Assembly: GCA_020831535.1 (NCBI GenBank)
Contig: JAFIGF010000103.1
Coordinates: 1-35,969, forward strand
Reading direction: 5' to 3'
DNA from: Opitutales bacterium
GTDB taxonomy: Bacteria; Verrucomicrobiota; Verrucomicrobiia; Opitutales; T3Sed10-336
Length of the DNA stretch: 35,969 nucleotides
The position numbers and the translations under genes were made by a program. This document shows, one piece after another, positions 25,172 to 35,969 of this stretch. Below the pieces are notes generated by a model. That model saw only the letters and a program-made list of their open reading frames with translations. It was not told the origin of the DNA and did not search any database. Within the stretch, counting starts at the first letter, position 1. Each line of letters starts with the position of its first letter.

Positions 25172-26035
25172 ATGAAATCCGACGAAGAACGCCCTACCGA
25201 ACGTATGGCCCAATCCCCAGCCGAACCCGAGCCCGGAGATTGGGACAATCTTTCGTCCGAAGAGGAGGAAGACATGGGGTTTCTCGATCACCTCGAGGAG
25301 TTGCGCTGGGTTTTGTTCAAATCCCTCATCGCTTTTGTCCTCGGCATGACCCTGGTTTTTTCCTTTCTCGGGTTCTTCACCGAAATCGTCAATGCCCCGC
25401 TTTACCGTATTGTCGGCACCGAAAATCTACCTAACGGTCAATTGGTCACCACCTCCCCAATGGGCATCCTGTCCCTCCTTCTGCAAATTGGCTTTCTGGG
25501 AGGACTCGGGCTGGCCATGCCTTTTATCCTCTATTTTGTCGCCAGCTTCATCGCTCCCGCCCTCACCGAACGCGAAAGGAAACTTCTTCTCCCCGCATGC
25601 CTGGGCGCCGGCCTGCTTTTTCTCGGCGGAGTCCTCCTCGGCTACTTCGTTATCCTGCCTGGGTTCCTGACCATGGCAAACTTTCTCCACCAACAGATCG
25701 ACATCGCCATGTTCTGGGCCGCCGACCGGTATTACAGCCTGGTGGTCTGGCTCCTCATCGGCCTCGGCTTCGCCTTCCAATTCCCACTCGTCCTCCTGGC
25801 CCTCATCCAGCTGGACATCGTCCAAACGAAGACCCTCGTCCTCTACCGAAGACACATGATTGTGGTCTTCTTTATCGTCGGCATGATGATCTCCCCCACT
25901 TGGGACCCTTTCACCCAAACCGCCATTGCCATGCCCATGTGGCTCCTCTACGAAGGCACAATTCGCCTCGGCCGACGCCTCGAAAAACGACGCGCAGAAA
26001 TGGAAAAAGAGGTTTTTAAGGATGTCTTGGATTAA
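25172..26035 (+). CDS. tatC: Sec-independent protein translocase TatC
   Basis: TatC is the inner-membrane receptor for twin-arginine signal peptides. I chose ATG 25172 because GGGGA lies six nt upstream and the codons before it (from 25028) encode no TatC-like sequence. The 287-residue product has an acidic N-terminal tail (residues 1-38), then the signature FLDHLEELRWVLFKSL. Six hydrophobic helices follow, with conserved features such as the SPMGILSLLLQIGFLGGLGLA region after the first periplasmic loop, FAFQFPLVLLAL, and the ISPTWDPFTQTAIAMPM end. The acidic extension is longer than in E. coli. No tatA/tatB is in the window. Confidence 0.95.
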   Translation: MKSDEERPTERMAQSPAEPEPGDWDNLSSEEEEDMGFLDHLEELRWVLFKSLIAFVLGMTLVFSFLGFFTEIVNAPLYRIVGTENLPNGQLVTTSPMGILSLLLQIGFLGGLGLAMPFILYFVASFIAPALTERERKLLLPACLGAGLLFLGGVLLGYFVILPGFLTMANFLHQQIDIAMFWAADRYYSLVVWLLIGLGFAFQFPLVLLALIQLDIVQTKTLVLYRRHMIVVFFIVGMMISPTWDPFTQTAIAMPMWLLYEGTIRLGRRLEKRRAEMEKEVFKDVLD

Positions 26036-26087
26036 AATTTTCAGCTTTTTTGCAATATTCTGCCATAATTTATGCTAAGACTGTTAT

Positions 26088-28625
26088 ATGAACCATGAAG
26101 AATACCACCAATCATTACTCGACTTGGTTCATTCCCTCCCGGGTTTTTACTTCCGCTGCCGCAACACCAAAAACTGGCCGATTCTCATCATCACCCCAGG
26201 AGTTCAGGACTTGCTTGGATACTCTCCCGAGATCTTCTACGAGAATTCCCTTAAATTCGGAGAGCTAATCCATCCGGAGGACCAGCATGATGTCTGGAAT
26301 TCCATCCAACTATCCTTCTCGGAACGCCATCCCTACCACCTCAACTATCGCTTAAAACATGCCAATGGTCAGTACCTCAAGGTAAGCGAAAGAGGCCGGG
26401 TCCTACAATATACGGCCAAGGAGGAATGTGTTCTTGAAGGCTACATCGTTCCCCTCTCCAGCTACGAGGAAAAAACCGAAGCCCGGCTTACTGAGTCCAG
26501 GGAAAATTTTCAAAAAGCCCGGTCAACCGTAATCTCACTGGAAAAAAGAGAACGTTACTTATCCGCCATCAATCAGCTACAAGAAACTCTTCTCGCTTCA
26601 GTCTCGCATCAGATTCCGCTGGATAAAACTGTGGAAATACTGGGCTGCGCCGCCAAAGCCGACCGCTGTTATTATTTCCACAATCACCGGAGTCACGAAG
26701 GACATTTACTCCAATCAATGAAAGCAGAGTGGACCCGACCGGAAATCTCCTCAGAGATCAATGCCCCCTCCATGCAAAATGCCAGCTATGATAAAAGCTT
26801 TCCCGGGCTGGCCGAAAAATTATCCAAGGGCGAAATCGTCCTTGGCAACATTGATCAATTTCCGGAAGTCACCAAAAAAATCTTTCGCGAGCAATCCATT
26901 CAGGCTCTTCTCTTGATTCCTGTTTTTGTACAAAAGAAATTTCAGGGCTTTTTGGGCTTTGACAATTGCCACGATGCCCAGCCTTGGGGCATCGACGAAA
27001 TTAGCCTTTTGCAAGCAGGAGCTCACTCCCTCGGCATGGCCTGGCAACAACACGCTCTCCAGAACGCCTTGTCGCACGAAAAGGAAATGCTCAGCCTCAC
27101 CCTATCCTCTCTCGAGGAAAGCGTCGTTACCTTCGACCAGGAAGGTCGCATCCAAACCGCCAACGAGGCCACCATTTCCCTCTTGGGGAAAGACCTCACT
27201 GCCCTCAAAGGAAAAACCCTGACTTCGGCGCTGCCTCTCCTCGATCCAGACACCCACTCACCACTTTGGAACCTTCTTGCCCCACGGGTTCTGAAAGGCG
27301 AATCCATTACTCACCCTCAAAACGCCCTCCTCCCCAATGCCGGAGGAGATTTTCGGAAAATCTACTACCGATTAGCCCCCATTCGCACATCTTGCCGACA
27401 ATCCGTTACTGGCGGAATGGTTGTTTTTCGCGATGCCACGGCCGATGAAAAACAAAAAGAAAAAACCTGGATCGCCTCCCGTATGGAATCAGTTGGTATG
27501 CTTGCTGGCGGCTTGGCGCATGACTACAACAATATGTTGGCCGCCCTTTCAGGCACCTTGGACTTATTTCGCTACACCCTCCCCTCCCGTACCGAAAAAC
27601 AGGAAAGACTTCTGGCCAATATTGGCGACAGCCTCTCCCGCATGAAAGAAGTGACCAATACTCTCCTGACTTTTTCCAAAGGAGGCGATCCGGTCAAAAC
27701 GAAGTTTTTCCCCTCCTCTGAAATTAAGAATTGGATACAAAACCATTCAGTCAAACAGGAATATTGCCCCGTCGTCTCCATCCCCGAAAACCTTCCCCCC
27801 ATCGAAGGCGACCCCGGACAACTTCAACAAGTTTTACATCACCTCTTACAGAACGCCTTCGAAGCATCGCCCACCCAAACTCCGGTTCGGGTGGAAATCT
27901 CCACCAACGATCAGGCTACCCCAAAATTCACCACTACCCCAGGCTCTTTCCTGAATATTCAAGTAATCAACCAAGGCGAGAACATTCCCACCGATATCCT
28001 GCCCCGGGTTTTTGATCCCTATTTTTCCACCAAACCCAACCACACCGGACTCGGTCTGGCTGTCGCCCACTCGATCACTCACCGCCACCAAGGTCACCTG
28101 TTCCTCAATAATTCCCACCAAGGCACCGTAGCAACCCTCCTTTTGCCTATCGAACACGAATACCCCTCCCCTTCTCCGAAGACCGCCTCCCTTTCCGAAC
28201 CATCCTCAACCCCCTCCGGCAGAATCAATGGCAAAACCCGAATCCTCGTAATGGATGACGAACCCAGCGTACGCGAAGTGCTCTTGATGATGCTCGAAAG
28301 TCTGGACTATGAGGCGACTGCCGTTTCCCACGGCGAAGCAGCTATAGAAGAATGGAAAACCGCCATGACCCAAGCAAACCCTTTCGCCCTCGCCATCCTC
28401 GACCTCACCATCGCCGGAGGACTCGGCGGAAAAGAAACCATCCATGAATTGCGTAAACTCGACCCTGACATTCGCGCCATCGTCGCCAGCGGCTATTCCA
28501 ACGATCCGGTCATGGCCAATGCCGAAGCACATGGATTCCAAAAAGTTCTTCCCAAACCCTTCTCCCTCGAAGATCTCCGAAAAGCTCTTACCGAAGTACT
28601 GGAAACGGAAGCCTCCAACTCCTGA
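26088..28625 (+). CDS. Soluble hybrid sensor kinase PAS-GAF-PAS-HisKA-HATPase-REC
   Basis: The protein has 845 residues. Domains by eye: PAS about 10-125 (FRCRNTKNWPILIITPGVQD), coiled coil about 130-155, GAF about 170-325 (SIQALLLIPVFVQKKFQGFL), PAS about 335-450, HisKA with His478 (GGLAHDYNNMLAALSG), HATPase about 560-700, and a C-terminal receiver with Asp772 (LAILDLTIAGGLGG). The G1 box is NQGENIP: the usual Asp is Asn, as in some NtrB-like kinases. G2 is HTGLGLAVAHSI, so ATP binding is plausible. No membrane segments are seen. It sits alone between tatC (52 nt) and the mutase gene (44 nt), with no cognate regulator. The receiver is probably a feedback or relay domain. Confidence 0.88.
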   Translation: MNHEEYHQSLLDLVHSLPGFYFRCRNTKNWPILIITPGVQDLLGYSPEIFYENSLKFGELIHPEDQHDVWNSIQLSFSERHPYHLNYRLKHANGQYLKVSERGRVLQYTAKEECVLEGYIVPLSSYEEKTEARLTESRENFQKARSTVISLEKRERYLSAINQLQETLLASVSHQIPLDKTVEILGCAAKADRCYYFHNHRSHEGHLLQSMKAEWTRPEISSEINAPSMQNASYDKSFPGLAEKLSKGEIVLGNIDQFPEVTKKIFREQSIQALLLIPVFVQKKFQGFLGFDNCHDAQPWGIDEISLLQAGAHSLGMAWQQHALQNALSHEKEMLSLTLSSLEESVVTFDQEGRIQTANEATISLLGKDLTALKGKTLTSALPLLDPDTHSPLWNLLAPRVLKGESITHPQNALLPNAGGDFRKIYYRLAPIRTSCRQSVTGGMVVFRDATADEKQKEKTWIASRMESVGMLAGGLAHDYNNMLAALSGTLDLFRYTLPSRTEKQERLLANIGDSLSRMKEVTNTLLTFSKGGDPVKTKFFPSSEIKNWIQNHSVKQEYCPVVSIPENLPPIEGDPGQLQQVLHHLLQNAFEASPTQTPVRVEISTNDQATPKFTTTPGSFLNIQVINQGENIPTDILPRVFDPYFSTKPNHTGLGLAVAHSITHRHQGHLFLNNSHQGTVATLLLPIEHEYPSPSPKTASLSEPSSTPSGRINGKTRILVMDDEPSVREVLLMMLESLDYEATAVSHGEAAIEEWKTAMTQANPFALAILDLTIAGGLGGKETIHELRKLDPDIRAIVASGYSNDPVMANAEAHGFQKVLPKPFSLEDLRKALTEVLETEASNS

Positions 28626-28669
28626 ATTCCAGTATTGCCCCTCTTTCTAAACCCCTCTTTTCTATTCCT

Positions 28670-30634
28670 ATGAATCCTCAACAAATCATAGAGAACGCCG
28701 CCCAAGCAGATAAAATCCTCCCCTCCACAAAAGACAATCTCCTCCTCTGGCTGGCCGAGCCAAGCCTTCCTGAGTGGGCGTCCCAAAGCATCCTGTCCCT
28801 CCTCGAAAAAGAAGCCTGGGAGGAACTCAACGACCGCTTTTACCAAAACATGGCCTTCGGTACCGGCGGGTTGCGAGGCCGAACCATCGGACGCATCAGC
28901 ACCGATCTGGAGCAGGGCACCCCTTCCGAAAAAGGTACCCCCGCCCACCCGGCGGTCGGCTCCAATGTCTTGAACGACTTTAACGTCATCCGGGCCACCA
29001 TCGGCATGTTTCGCTACTGCGCCCGAGAACTCAAGGAAGCCGGTCGCGACGACGTTCCCAAACTCGTCATCGCCCACGACGTCCGCCACTTTTCCCGTCA
29101 TTTCTGCGAACTGAGCGCCTCCACCTGGTCCCGCCTGGGAGGAATCGCCTTCATCTTTTCCGGCCCCCGGTCAACCCCCCAACTGAGCTTCTCCGTCCGC
29201 TATTTGAACGCAACCGCCGGCGTTGTCATCACCGCCAGCCACAACCCCCCCCACGACAACGGCTTTAAAGCCTACTATGAGGATGGTGCCCAAATCGTCG
29301 AACCTCACGCCAGCGGAATTATTAACGAGGTCAACCAAACCCCCTTGAGCGCCTGCGCGGATCACCTGCCCATCGACCTCTCCCGCGTTGTCGAGTTGAG
29401 CGAAACCACCGACCAAGCCTACCGCACCGCCGTGGCCGAAACCATCCTCCAACCCGAACTGCTCAAAAAATCACCCCCCAAAGTGGTCTTCACCCCCATT
29501 CACGGTACCGCCCATATTCAATGCATGCCGCTCTTTCAACATTTCGGTCTGGAAGTCGATACCGTCGAGGAGCAAATGGTCGAGGACCCTCGCTTCCCCA
29601 CCGTCAAATCCCCCAACCCGGAAAATGCCGAAGCCCTCTCCATGGCCGTGCAGAAAGCCGAGCAAACTGGCGCGGACCTCGTCATAGGAACAGACCCCGA
29701 CGATGATCGTGTGGGCGTTGCCGTAAGAGACGACGACGGCCGGATGGTTCTCCTCTCGGGAAACCAAATCGGTTCCATCCTCGCCGAATACCGGATCACC
29801 CGCTACAAGAAAATGGGTCTGATCCCCGCCGAAGGCAGCCAAAATTGCGCCCTGATCAAAACCTTTGTCACCACCCCCCTACAGGAAACCATCGCGCAAG
29901 CCCACGGTTTGAAAACCATTAACACCCTGACCGGCTTCAAATGGATCGGAGAGAAAATCAAGGACTACGAGGAAACCTTGACCGAAAGACTCCTTGCCGA
30001 AGAACAACTGGCCCTCGATTACGATCGCACCCCCCTCGCCAAACGTGCCGCCCTCCTGCAGAAATACAGCACCTTCTACGTCTTCGGGGGAGAGGAAAGC
30101 TACGGCTACCTGGGCAGCGATCTGGTTCGTGACAAAGACGGAAACTCCGCCGTCCTCATGTTCTGCGAAGCCGCTGCCTATGTCAAATCCCAGGGCAAAA
30201 CCATGGTCGCCTACCTCGATGACCTCTACCGCAAGTACGGCTTCTTCCACGAATGCCTCGGGCAAATCTATTACGAAGGGGCCGCCGGTTCCGCCAAAAT
30301 AAAAAGAATCCTCGACTCCTACCGGGAAAATCCCCCCACCGAGCTCGAAGGCCTGAAAGTCACCAAATTTACCGATTTCGGAAAAGATACCCTCGAGGAC
30401 GCCGACGGAAAACAAATCCCGCCACAGAACTTTTACTTTCTGGAACTTGCCGACGGCACCTCCTATGCCGTCCGCGGAAGTGGAACCGAACCGAAAATCA
30501 AATTCTACTTCTTCACTCGGCGCGAAGTCCCCGCAGGAGCCGATCTCCCTGCTATCAAAGCCGAACTGCACGAACACGCGGATAACCTTCGCCAGGCCGT
30601 GGAAACCGATGCCGACCAACGCGCCCAGGGTTGA
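28670..30634 (+). CDS. Phosphoglucomutase/phosphomannomutase family phosphohexomutase
   Basis: This enzyme interconverts hexose 1- and 6-phosphates through a phosphoserine. The 654-residue protein has all four active-site loops of the alpha-D-phosphohexomutase superfamily: phosphoserine Ser190 in ITASHNPPHDNG, metal loop DPDDDRVGVAV, sugar loop FGGEESYGYLG and phosphate loop VRGSGTEPKIKFY. The early segment AFGTGGLRGRTIGRI is typical of the long phosphoglucomutase group (PGM2-like) rather than the roughly 460-residue AlgC/GlmM types. The exact sugar cannot be fixed; glucose is most likely. It is upstream of ppdK but separated by 354 nt with its own promoter signals, so joint transcription is doubtful. 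Confidence 0.92.
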   Translation: MNPQQIIENAAQADKILPSTKDNLLLWLAEPSLPEWASQSILSLLEKEAWEELNDRFYQNMAFGTGGLRGRTIGRISTDLEQGTPSEKGTPAHPAVGSNVLNDFNVIRATIGMFRYCARELKEAGRDDVPKLVIAHDVRHFSRHFCELSASTWSRLGGIAFIFSGPRSTPQLSFSVRYLNATAGVVITASHNPPHDNGFKAYYEDGAQIVEPHASGIINEVNQTPLSACADHLPIDLSRVVELSETTDQAYRTAVAETILQPELLKKSPPKVVFTPIHGTAHIQCMPLFQHFGLEVDTVEEQMVEDPRFPTVKSPNPENAEALSMAVQKAEQTGADLVIGTDPDDDRVGVAVRDDDGRMVLLSGNQIGSILAEYRITRYKKMGLIPAEGSQNCALIKTFVTTPLQETIAQAHGLKTINTLTGFKWIGEKIKDYEETLTERLLAEEQLALDYDRTPLAKRAALLQKYSTFYVFGGEESYGYLGSDLVRDKDGNSAVLMFCEAAAYVKSQGKTMVAYLDDLYRKYGFFHECLGQIYYEGAAGSAKIKRILDSYRENPPTELEGLKVTKFTDFGKDTLEDADGKQIPPQNFYFLELADGTSYAVRGSGTEPKIKFYFFTRREVPAGADLPAIKAELHEHADNLRQAVETDADQRAQG

Positions 30635-30670
30635 GGCTATGCTAGACTAAAGGTTTTTCCGAGGCCTCCA

Positions 30671-30759
30671 GGAGTGTTGCGCGGAGTGCTTCAGACTCAG
30701 GACCGTAAGGCGGCACCCTTCCCCCGAACGGCCGCTTTAGCGGCTGCGCGGAACACTCC
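30671..30759. repeat. Structured intergenic element with terminal inverted repeats
   Basis: GGAGTGTT (30671-30678) and AACACTCC (30752-30759) form an 8-bp outer inverted repeat. Each arm is followed or preceded by TGCGCGGA (30678-30685 and 30745-30752) as a direct repeat. Inside is a perfect hairpin GCCGC-TTTA-GCGGC (30731-30744). No coding potential is seen. It may be an RNA element in the phosphoglucomutase 3' region, a MITE-like insertion or a REP-type element. The T-rich stretch needed for a terminator is missing. Confidence 0.5.
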
Positions 30760-30863
30760 AACCTCCCAGTCTCTTCCCCCTATATTCCAGCCCCACTGGT
30801 CACCGCGCTGACCAACCCCTTCCACCTTTTCCCCAAAATCGTTCCGCGCTTTTTGCTAAGTCA

Positions 30864-30897
30864 TTGACATTGACGGGGGAGAATTTAATTGTATGCC
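30864..30897 (+). promoter_or_regulatory. Candidate (doubled) promoter for ppdK
   Basis: A direct repeat, TTGACATTGACG (30864-30875), offers two -35 hexamers. Sixteen nt after each come TAATTG (30886-30891) and TATGCC (30892-30897). Downstream is the inverted repeat TCAG-CCCC-TC-GGGG-A-CTGA (30901-30919), so the leader of about 85 nt would start with a hairpin. Confidence 0.35.
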
Positions 30898-30988
30898 CTT
30901 TCAGCCCCTCGGGGACTGACCTAACACGGTATCCTCACTCCTTTTGAAAGAGGACTTTAATTGAAGTATCAATTCACCCTTAACAAGC

Positions 30989-33742
<2,754 letters not shown>

Positions 33743-33763
33743 ATCCCTCTACAAACCTCAACC

Positions 33764-33796
33764 AAAAGCCCTCCGGTCATCCGGAGGGCTTTTTCT
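33764..33796. terminator. Intrinsic terminator, probably bidirectional
   Basis: A perfect 13-bp stem, AAAAGCCCTCCGG (33764-33776) with CCGGAGGGCTTTT (33781-33793), has a TCAT loop and is followed by TCTTTCC on the plus strand. On the minus strand the stem also ends in TTTT. It lies 21 nt after ppdK and about 80 nt past the stop of the convergent aldolase gene, so it can serve both. Confidence 0.92.
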
Positions 33797-33874
33797 TTCC
33801 CCCCTTCTATTTACGTTCCCGTCCCTTTAGTTTTGACACTCCCATACCGTCCCCTCTCCCGCAACCTTCTCCTC

Positions 33875-35182
33875 CTAAACAATCCCAAACGCCTCTTCGA
33901 GTTCTCTCGTCATATCCTCAGTCATCTTGCTGACCGGACCCAGCGTCTGACAGCGCAAAATTGCCATCGCCGTCGATTCCAGGATCTCCAAACGATCAAA
34001 GGCATCCAAAACCGACCTTCCTGCAACCAAAACTCCGTTGTGTTCCAATACCGCTGCCGGCTGGGAAACCGAAAGCTTTCTGGCAGCCACCTCACCCTTC
34101 TCCCCTTGCTCCTTAAAGGAAAACCAATTGACCTCTTTGAGGAAAACATAACTCTCGGGAATGGTTTTGGTATCCAGGCGTTCATCACTCAAACTGAAAG
34201 CACTTGCATGTAAAGGCAGGGCATTGACAATTGCCCCAATCTCCGGGTGCGCCCGATAGACCGCCTCATGCAAACTCACCGCCCGACTCGGCTGACGCCC
34301 TTTCTCAAAGCATCCCCCCTCAACATAAACCAAGTCCTCCGCCCACAGATTTGCCCGATCCAAATGCCGCGGAGTAATGACAAAAGCCTCCTCACCAACC
34401 CTCGCCGAAAAACTTCCCCATCCACTGGTAACCAACCGATGGTCGTACGCCCGGCGAACGAATTCACATACTTCCTTACGCCGTTCTCTTTCCAAATTGC
34501 TGACCTTCCTGCCATCCCATTCAGCCTCCGGTAAAACTCGAAATACACTTGCCCCTCCACCCTTCGGCTTTTCTTTACTCTCCAACACCTTGGGTTCGCC
34601 CAGCTTTTTCGCATGCAAGAGGGTTGCCGCCGCAAATTCCAACGCCTCAAAGGCCGTGAAAGCCTCGGCCATATCTTTTCCCGCAACGACCACCCCATGG
34701 TTTTCCAGAACCACACATTTTGGCCTGGTTTTGTCAGAAAACGCAGAGGCAATTTTCGCTCCTAAAGCCTGACTTCCCGGTAAAGCATAAGGAGCCAGCA
34801 AAGGCTTGCCGCAAAGGGCATAGGTTTCCGGAAAAACCCGCGTATCCGGAACCTGTCCGCACATACTGAAACTAACCAAAGCACCGGGATGCGCATGGAT
34901 TATGGCTCCAACATCGGGCCGCGCCTCATATATTGCCCGATGAAAAGGAAATTCCGACGAAGGCGGATGAAGGCCCTCAGCTTCCCCTCCCGAGCTGACC
35001 CGTACCACATCCTCAGCCCGCAAACGCCCTTTATCAACCCGTGCCGGACTTATCCAAACCCCCTCCTTTTCATCCCGAATGGAGAGATTCCCCCCGGAAG
35101 TCGTCGTCATATCATGCGCATAAATCCGCGCCATTGTTTCCACAATTTGATCTCTCGGATGTTGCCAGGCAAAGTTTCTCAT
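33875..35182 (-). CDS. Tandem class II aldolase/adducin protein, second domain degenerate
   Basis: Two class II aldolase (RhaD/FucA/AraD-like) domains are fused in 435 residues. Domain 1 (about 8-195) keeps the zinc-site pattern: TTTSGGNLS, Glu77 (SSEFPFHRAIY), His96 and His98 (IIHAHPGA) and His162 (LENHGVVVAG). Domain 2 (about 235-420) keeps the fold (SGWGSFSARV, SLHEAVYRAHPEIGAIV) but has Ala301 for the Glu, Asn320 and Leu322 for the HxH pair, and HNG for NHG, so it should not bind zinc. The likely reaction of domain 1 is retro-aldol cleavage of a sugar phosphate; the substrate is unknown. The RBS GAGG is 4 nt before the ATG. It is convergent with ppdK. Similar two-domain proteins are known in Bacteroides (from memory). 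Confidence 0.85.
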   Translation of the reverse strand: MRNFAWQHPRDQIVETMARIYAHDMTTTSGGNLSIRDEKEGVWISPARVDKGRLRAEDVVRVSSGGEAEGLHPPSSEFPFHRAIYEARPDVGAIIHAHPGALVSFSMCGQVPDTRVFPETYALCGKPLLAPYALPGSQALGAKIASAFSDKTRPKCVVLENHGVVVAGKDMAEAFTAFEALEFAAATLLHAKKLGEPKVLESKEKPKGGGASVFRVLPEAEWDGRKVSNLERERRKEVCEFVRRAYDHRLVTSGWGSFSARVGEEAFVITPRHLDRANLWAEDLVYVEGGCFEKGRQPSRAVSLHEAVYRAHPEIGAIVNALPLHASAFSLSDERLDTKTIPESYVFLKEVNWFSFKEQGEKGEVAARKLSVSQPAAVLEHNGVLVAGRSVLDAFDRLEILESTAMAILRCQTLGPVSKMTEDMTRELEEAFGIV

Positions 35183-35315
35183 AACCCTCTTTTCTTCCCA
35201 ATTTGAGAAGCATGCAAACCAAATTCGAAAACCGAATTTACGACTCCGTCCCTATATTATTTACAGTAGGAAATTCCCAGCAGGTATTGCTTCTCGGTTT
35301 CACGGTCTTTTTCTA

Positions 35316-35666
35316 TTACAAGTCTGTATACTTGGTCGCCTTGCCCCGGACTTTTTCAACCGGATACTTCGCTGCGTTTTTCTCTATTTTCCAATAAGCC
35401 TCGGACAATAAATCAATCTCAAGCTTATCGGCCAATCGAACCAGATAAATCAGGATATCGGCAATTTCTTCTCCTACCGAAACTTTCTTGTCTCCCGATA
35501 AATGGTAGGACTCTTCCTCGGTCAGCCATTGAAACTGCTCCAACAATTCTCCCGCTTCTCCGGCCAGCGCCATCGTAAGATTTTTTGGCGAATGAAACTT
35601 TTCCCAGTCTCTTTCCGCAACAAAACCTCGAAGTTCGCCTTTCAATTCTTCCAAATTTTTACTCAT
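35316..35666 (-). CDS. MazG-like nucleotide pyrophosphohydrolase (dCTPase-type)
   Basis: This is a small all-alpha NTP pyrophosphatase of the MazG/DCTPP1 group, expected to hydrolyse (d)NTPs to NMP and PPi as housekeeping. The 116-residue form starts MSKNLEELKGELRGFVAERD. It contains KFHSPKNLTMALAGEAGELL with the metal-binding ExxE (EAGELLE) and then GEEIADILIYLVRLAD with the second ExxD pair (EEIAD). These are the family's two acidic motifs, intact. I prefer ATG 35666, though TTG 35681 lies just 3 nt after an AAGGAGGGAG string and would add five residues. It follows the transposase fragment by only a few bases on the same strand. Confidence 0.88.
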   Translation of the reverse strand: MSKNLEELKGELRGFVAERDWEKFHSPKNLTMALAGEAGELLEQFQWLTEEESYHLSGDKKVSVGEEIADILIYLVRLADKLEIDLLSEAYWKIEKNAAKYPVEKVRGKATKYTDL

Positions 35667-35671
35667 AGCCT

Positions 35672-35969
35672 CTATTTCCAACTCCCTCCTTTGCGGTAAA
35701 TCTTCTTTCCAACCGAGACTCCCTCACAAATGTCCACAGGTTCATTATTTCGCCGAGAAAACCATCGCTCCCGGCATTTCTCAACAAATTCACGACTCCC
35801 GACAACCAACCCTCTAGCCAATCCGTTGAAAAACAGCTTTTTCGTCCCTTGCAACGGCCTTTCCTCATCCGATCTGGCCGAAAGAAGTTCCGCCATCTCC
35901 TCCTTCGCCCCATCACCCCCGGCCTGCCCCAACAACAACATCCGGTACTCCCGCAACACCTCCTTACCC
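35672..35969 (-). CDS. C-terminal part of a REP-associated (Y1-type) transposase, runs off the right edge
   Basis: The frame is open to the right edge and stops at TAG 35672-35674, giving 98 visible codons. The visible end has LREYRMLLLGQAG and, after a spacer, FNGLARGLVVGSREFVEKCRE. I recognise these as the C-terminal domain typical of RAYT/Y1 transposase-like proteins in Verrucomicrobia and Planctomycetes, where the usual form reads like LREYRxLLxG then FxDGxVxGSREFV. The catalytic HUH and Tyr region would lie outside the window. RAYTs are single-copy, domesticated relatives of IS200/IS605 transposases that spread REP palindromes, so it may be linked to the intergenic palindromes seen here. 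Confidence 0.6.
   Translation of the reverse strand, partial: GKEVLREYRMLLLGQAGGDGAKEEMAELLSARSDEERPLQGTKKLFFNGLARGLVVGSREFVEKCRERWFSRRNNEPVDICEGVSVGKKIYRKGGSWK

Overview
The window looks like chromosomal DNA of a free-living Gram-negative bacterium, GC-rich at roughly 55-58% by eye. My best guess is the Verrucomicrobiota (Opitutia side). The reasons are the long Bacteroidetes/Verrucomicrobia-type PurF, a tiny Lys/Arg-rich protein of a kind I associate with that phylum, ribH overlapping nusB, a tandem class II aldolase, few clear Shine-Dalgarno sites, and IS66-like and REP-associated (Y1) transposase fragments at the two edges. The assignment is inference; no rRNA or marker gene is present.

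Layout. 1-491: an insertion-sequence edge and remnant DNA. 492-6843 (minus): a compact purine operon purS-purQ-purL-purF-purM, giving PRPP amidotransferase, the complete three-subunit FGAM synthetase and AIR synthetase. 7075-7739 (minus): a fitAB-type toxin-antitoxin pair with a palindromic operator. 7805-16415 (plus): a signalling island. A good sigma70-like promoter with interlocked inverted repeats precedes three genes fused by 4-nt ATGA overlaps: a heme-oxygenase-like protein, a stand-alone cobalamin-binding protein carrying the Wx9EH signature of B12 photoreceptors, and a soluble PAS-like histidine kinase. Two more soluble kinases follow: a 1379-residue REC-PAS-GAF-PAS(x5)-HK-REC protein and a REC-HK protein. 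None of the five has a DNA-binding output domain or a membrane segment.

16645-17967: a voltage-gated-type K+ channel converging on a membrane-anchored MsrB. 18071-18198: a nested-palindrome noncoding element. 18324-19873 (minus): ribH-nusB and a small membrane-anchored unknown protein. 19996-23505: a large SNF2 helicase. 23680-25025 (minus): a 38-residue basic protein and an oligogalacturonate-lyase-like beta-propeller. 25172-33742 (plus): tatC, a PAS-GAF-PAS-HK-REC kinase, a phosphohexomutase, a structured intergenic element and pyruvate phosphate dikinase with a histone-like tail, closed by a strong terminator. 33875-35969 (minus): a tandem class II aldolase with a degenerate second half, a MazG-like pyrophosphatase and the 3' end of a Y1-type transposase.

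The best candidate for an undescribed system is 7805-16415: a putative light- and/or tetrapyrrole-sensing phosphorelay in which a heme-oxygenase-like protein and an AdoCbl-type photoreceptor domain are translationally coupled to a cytoplasmic kinase. Photochemistry, cofactor and partner assignments are inference from motifs and gene order.
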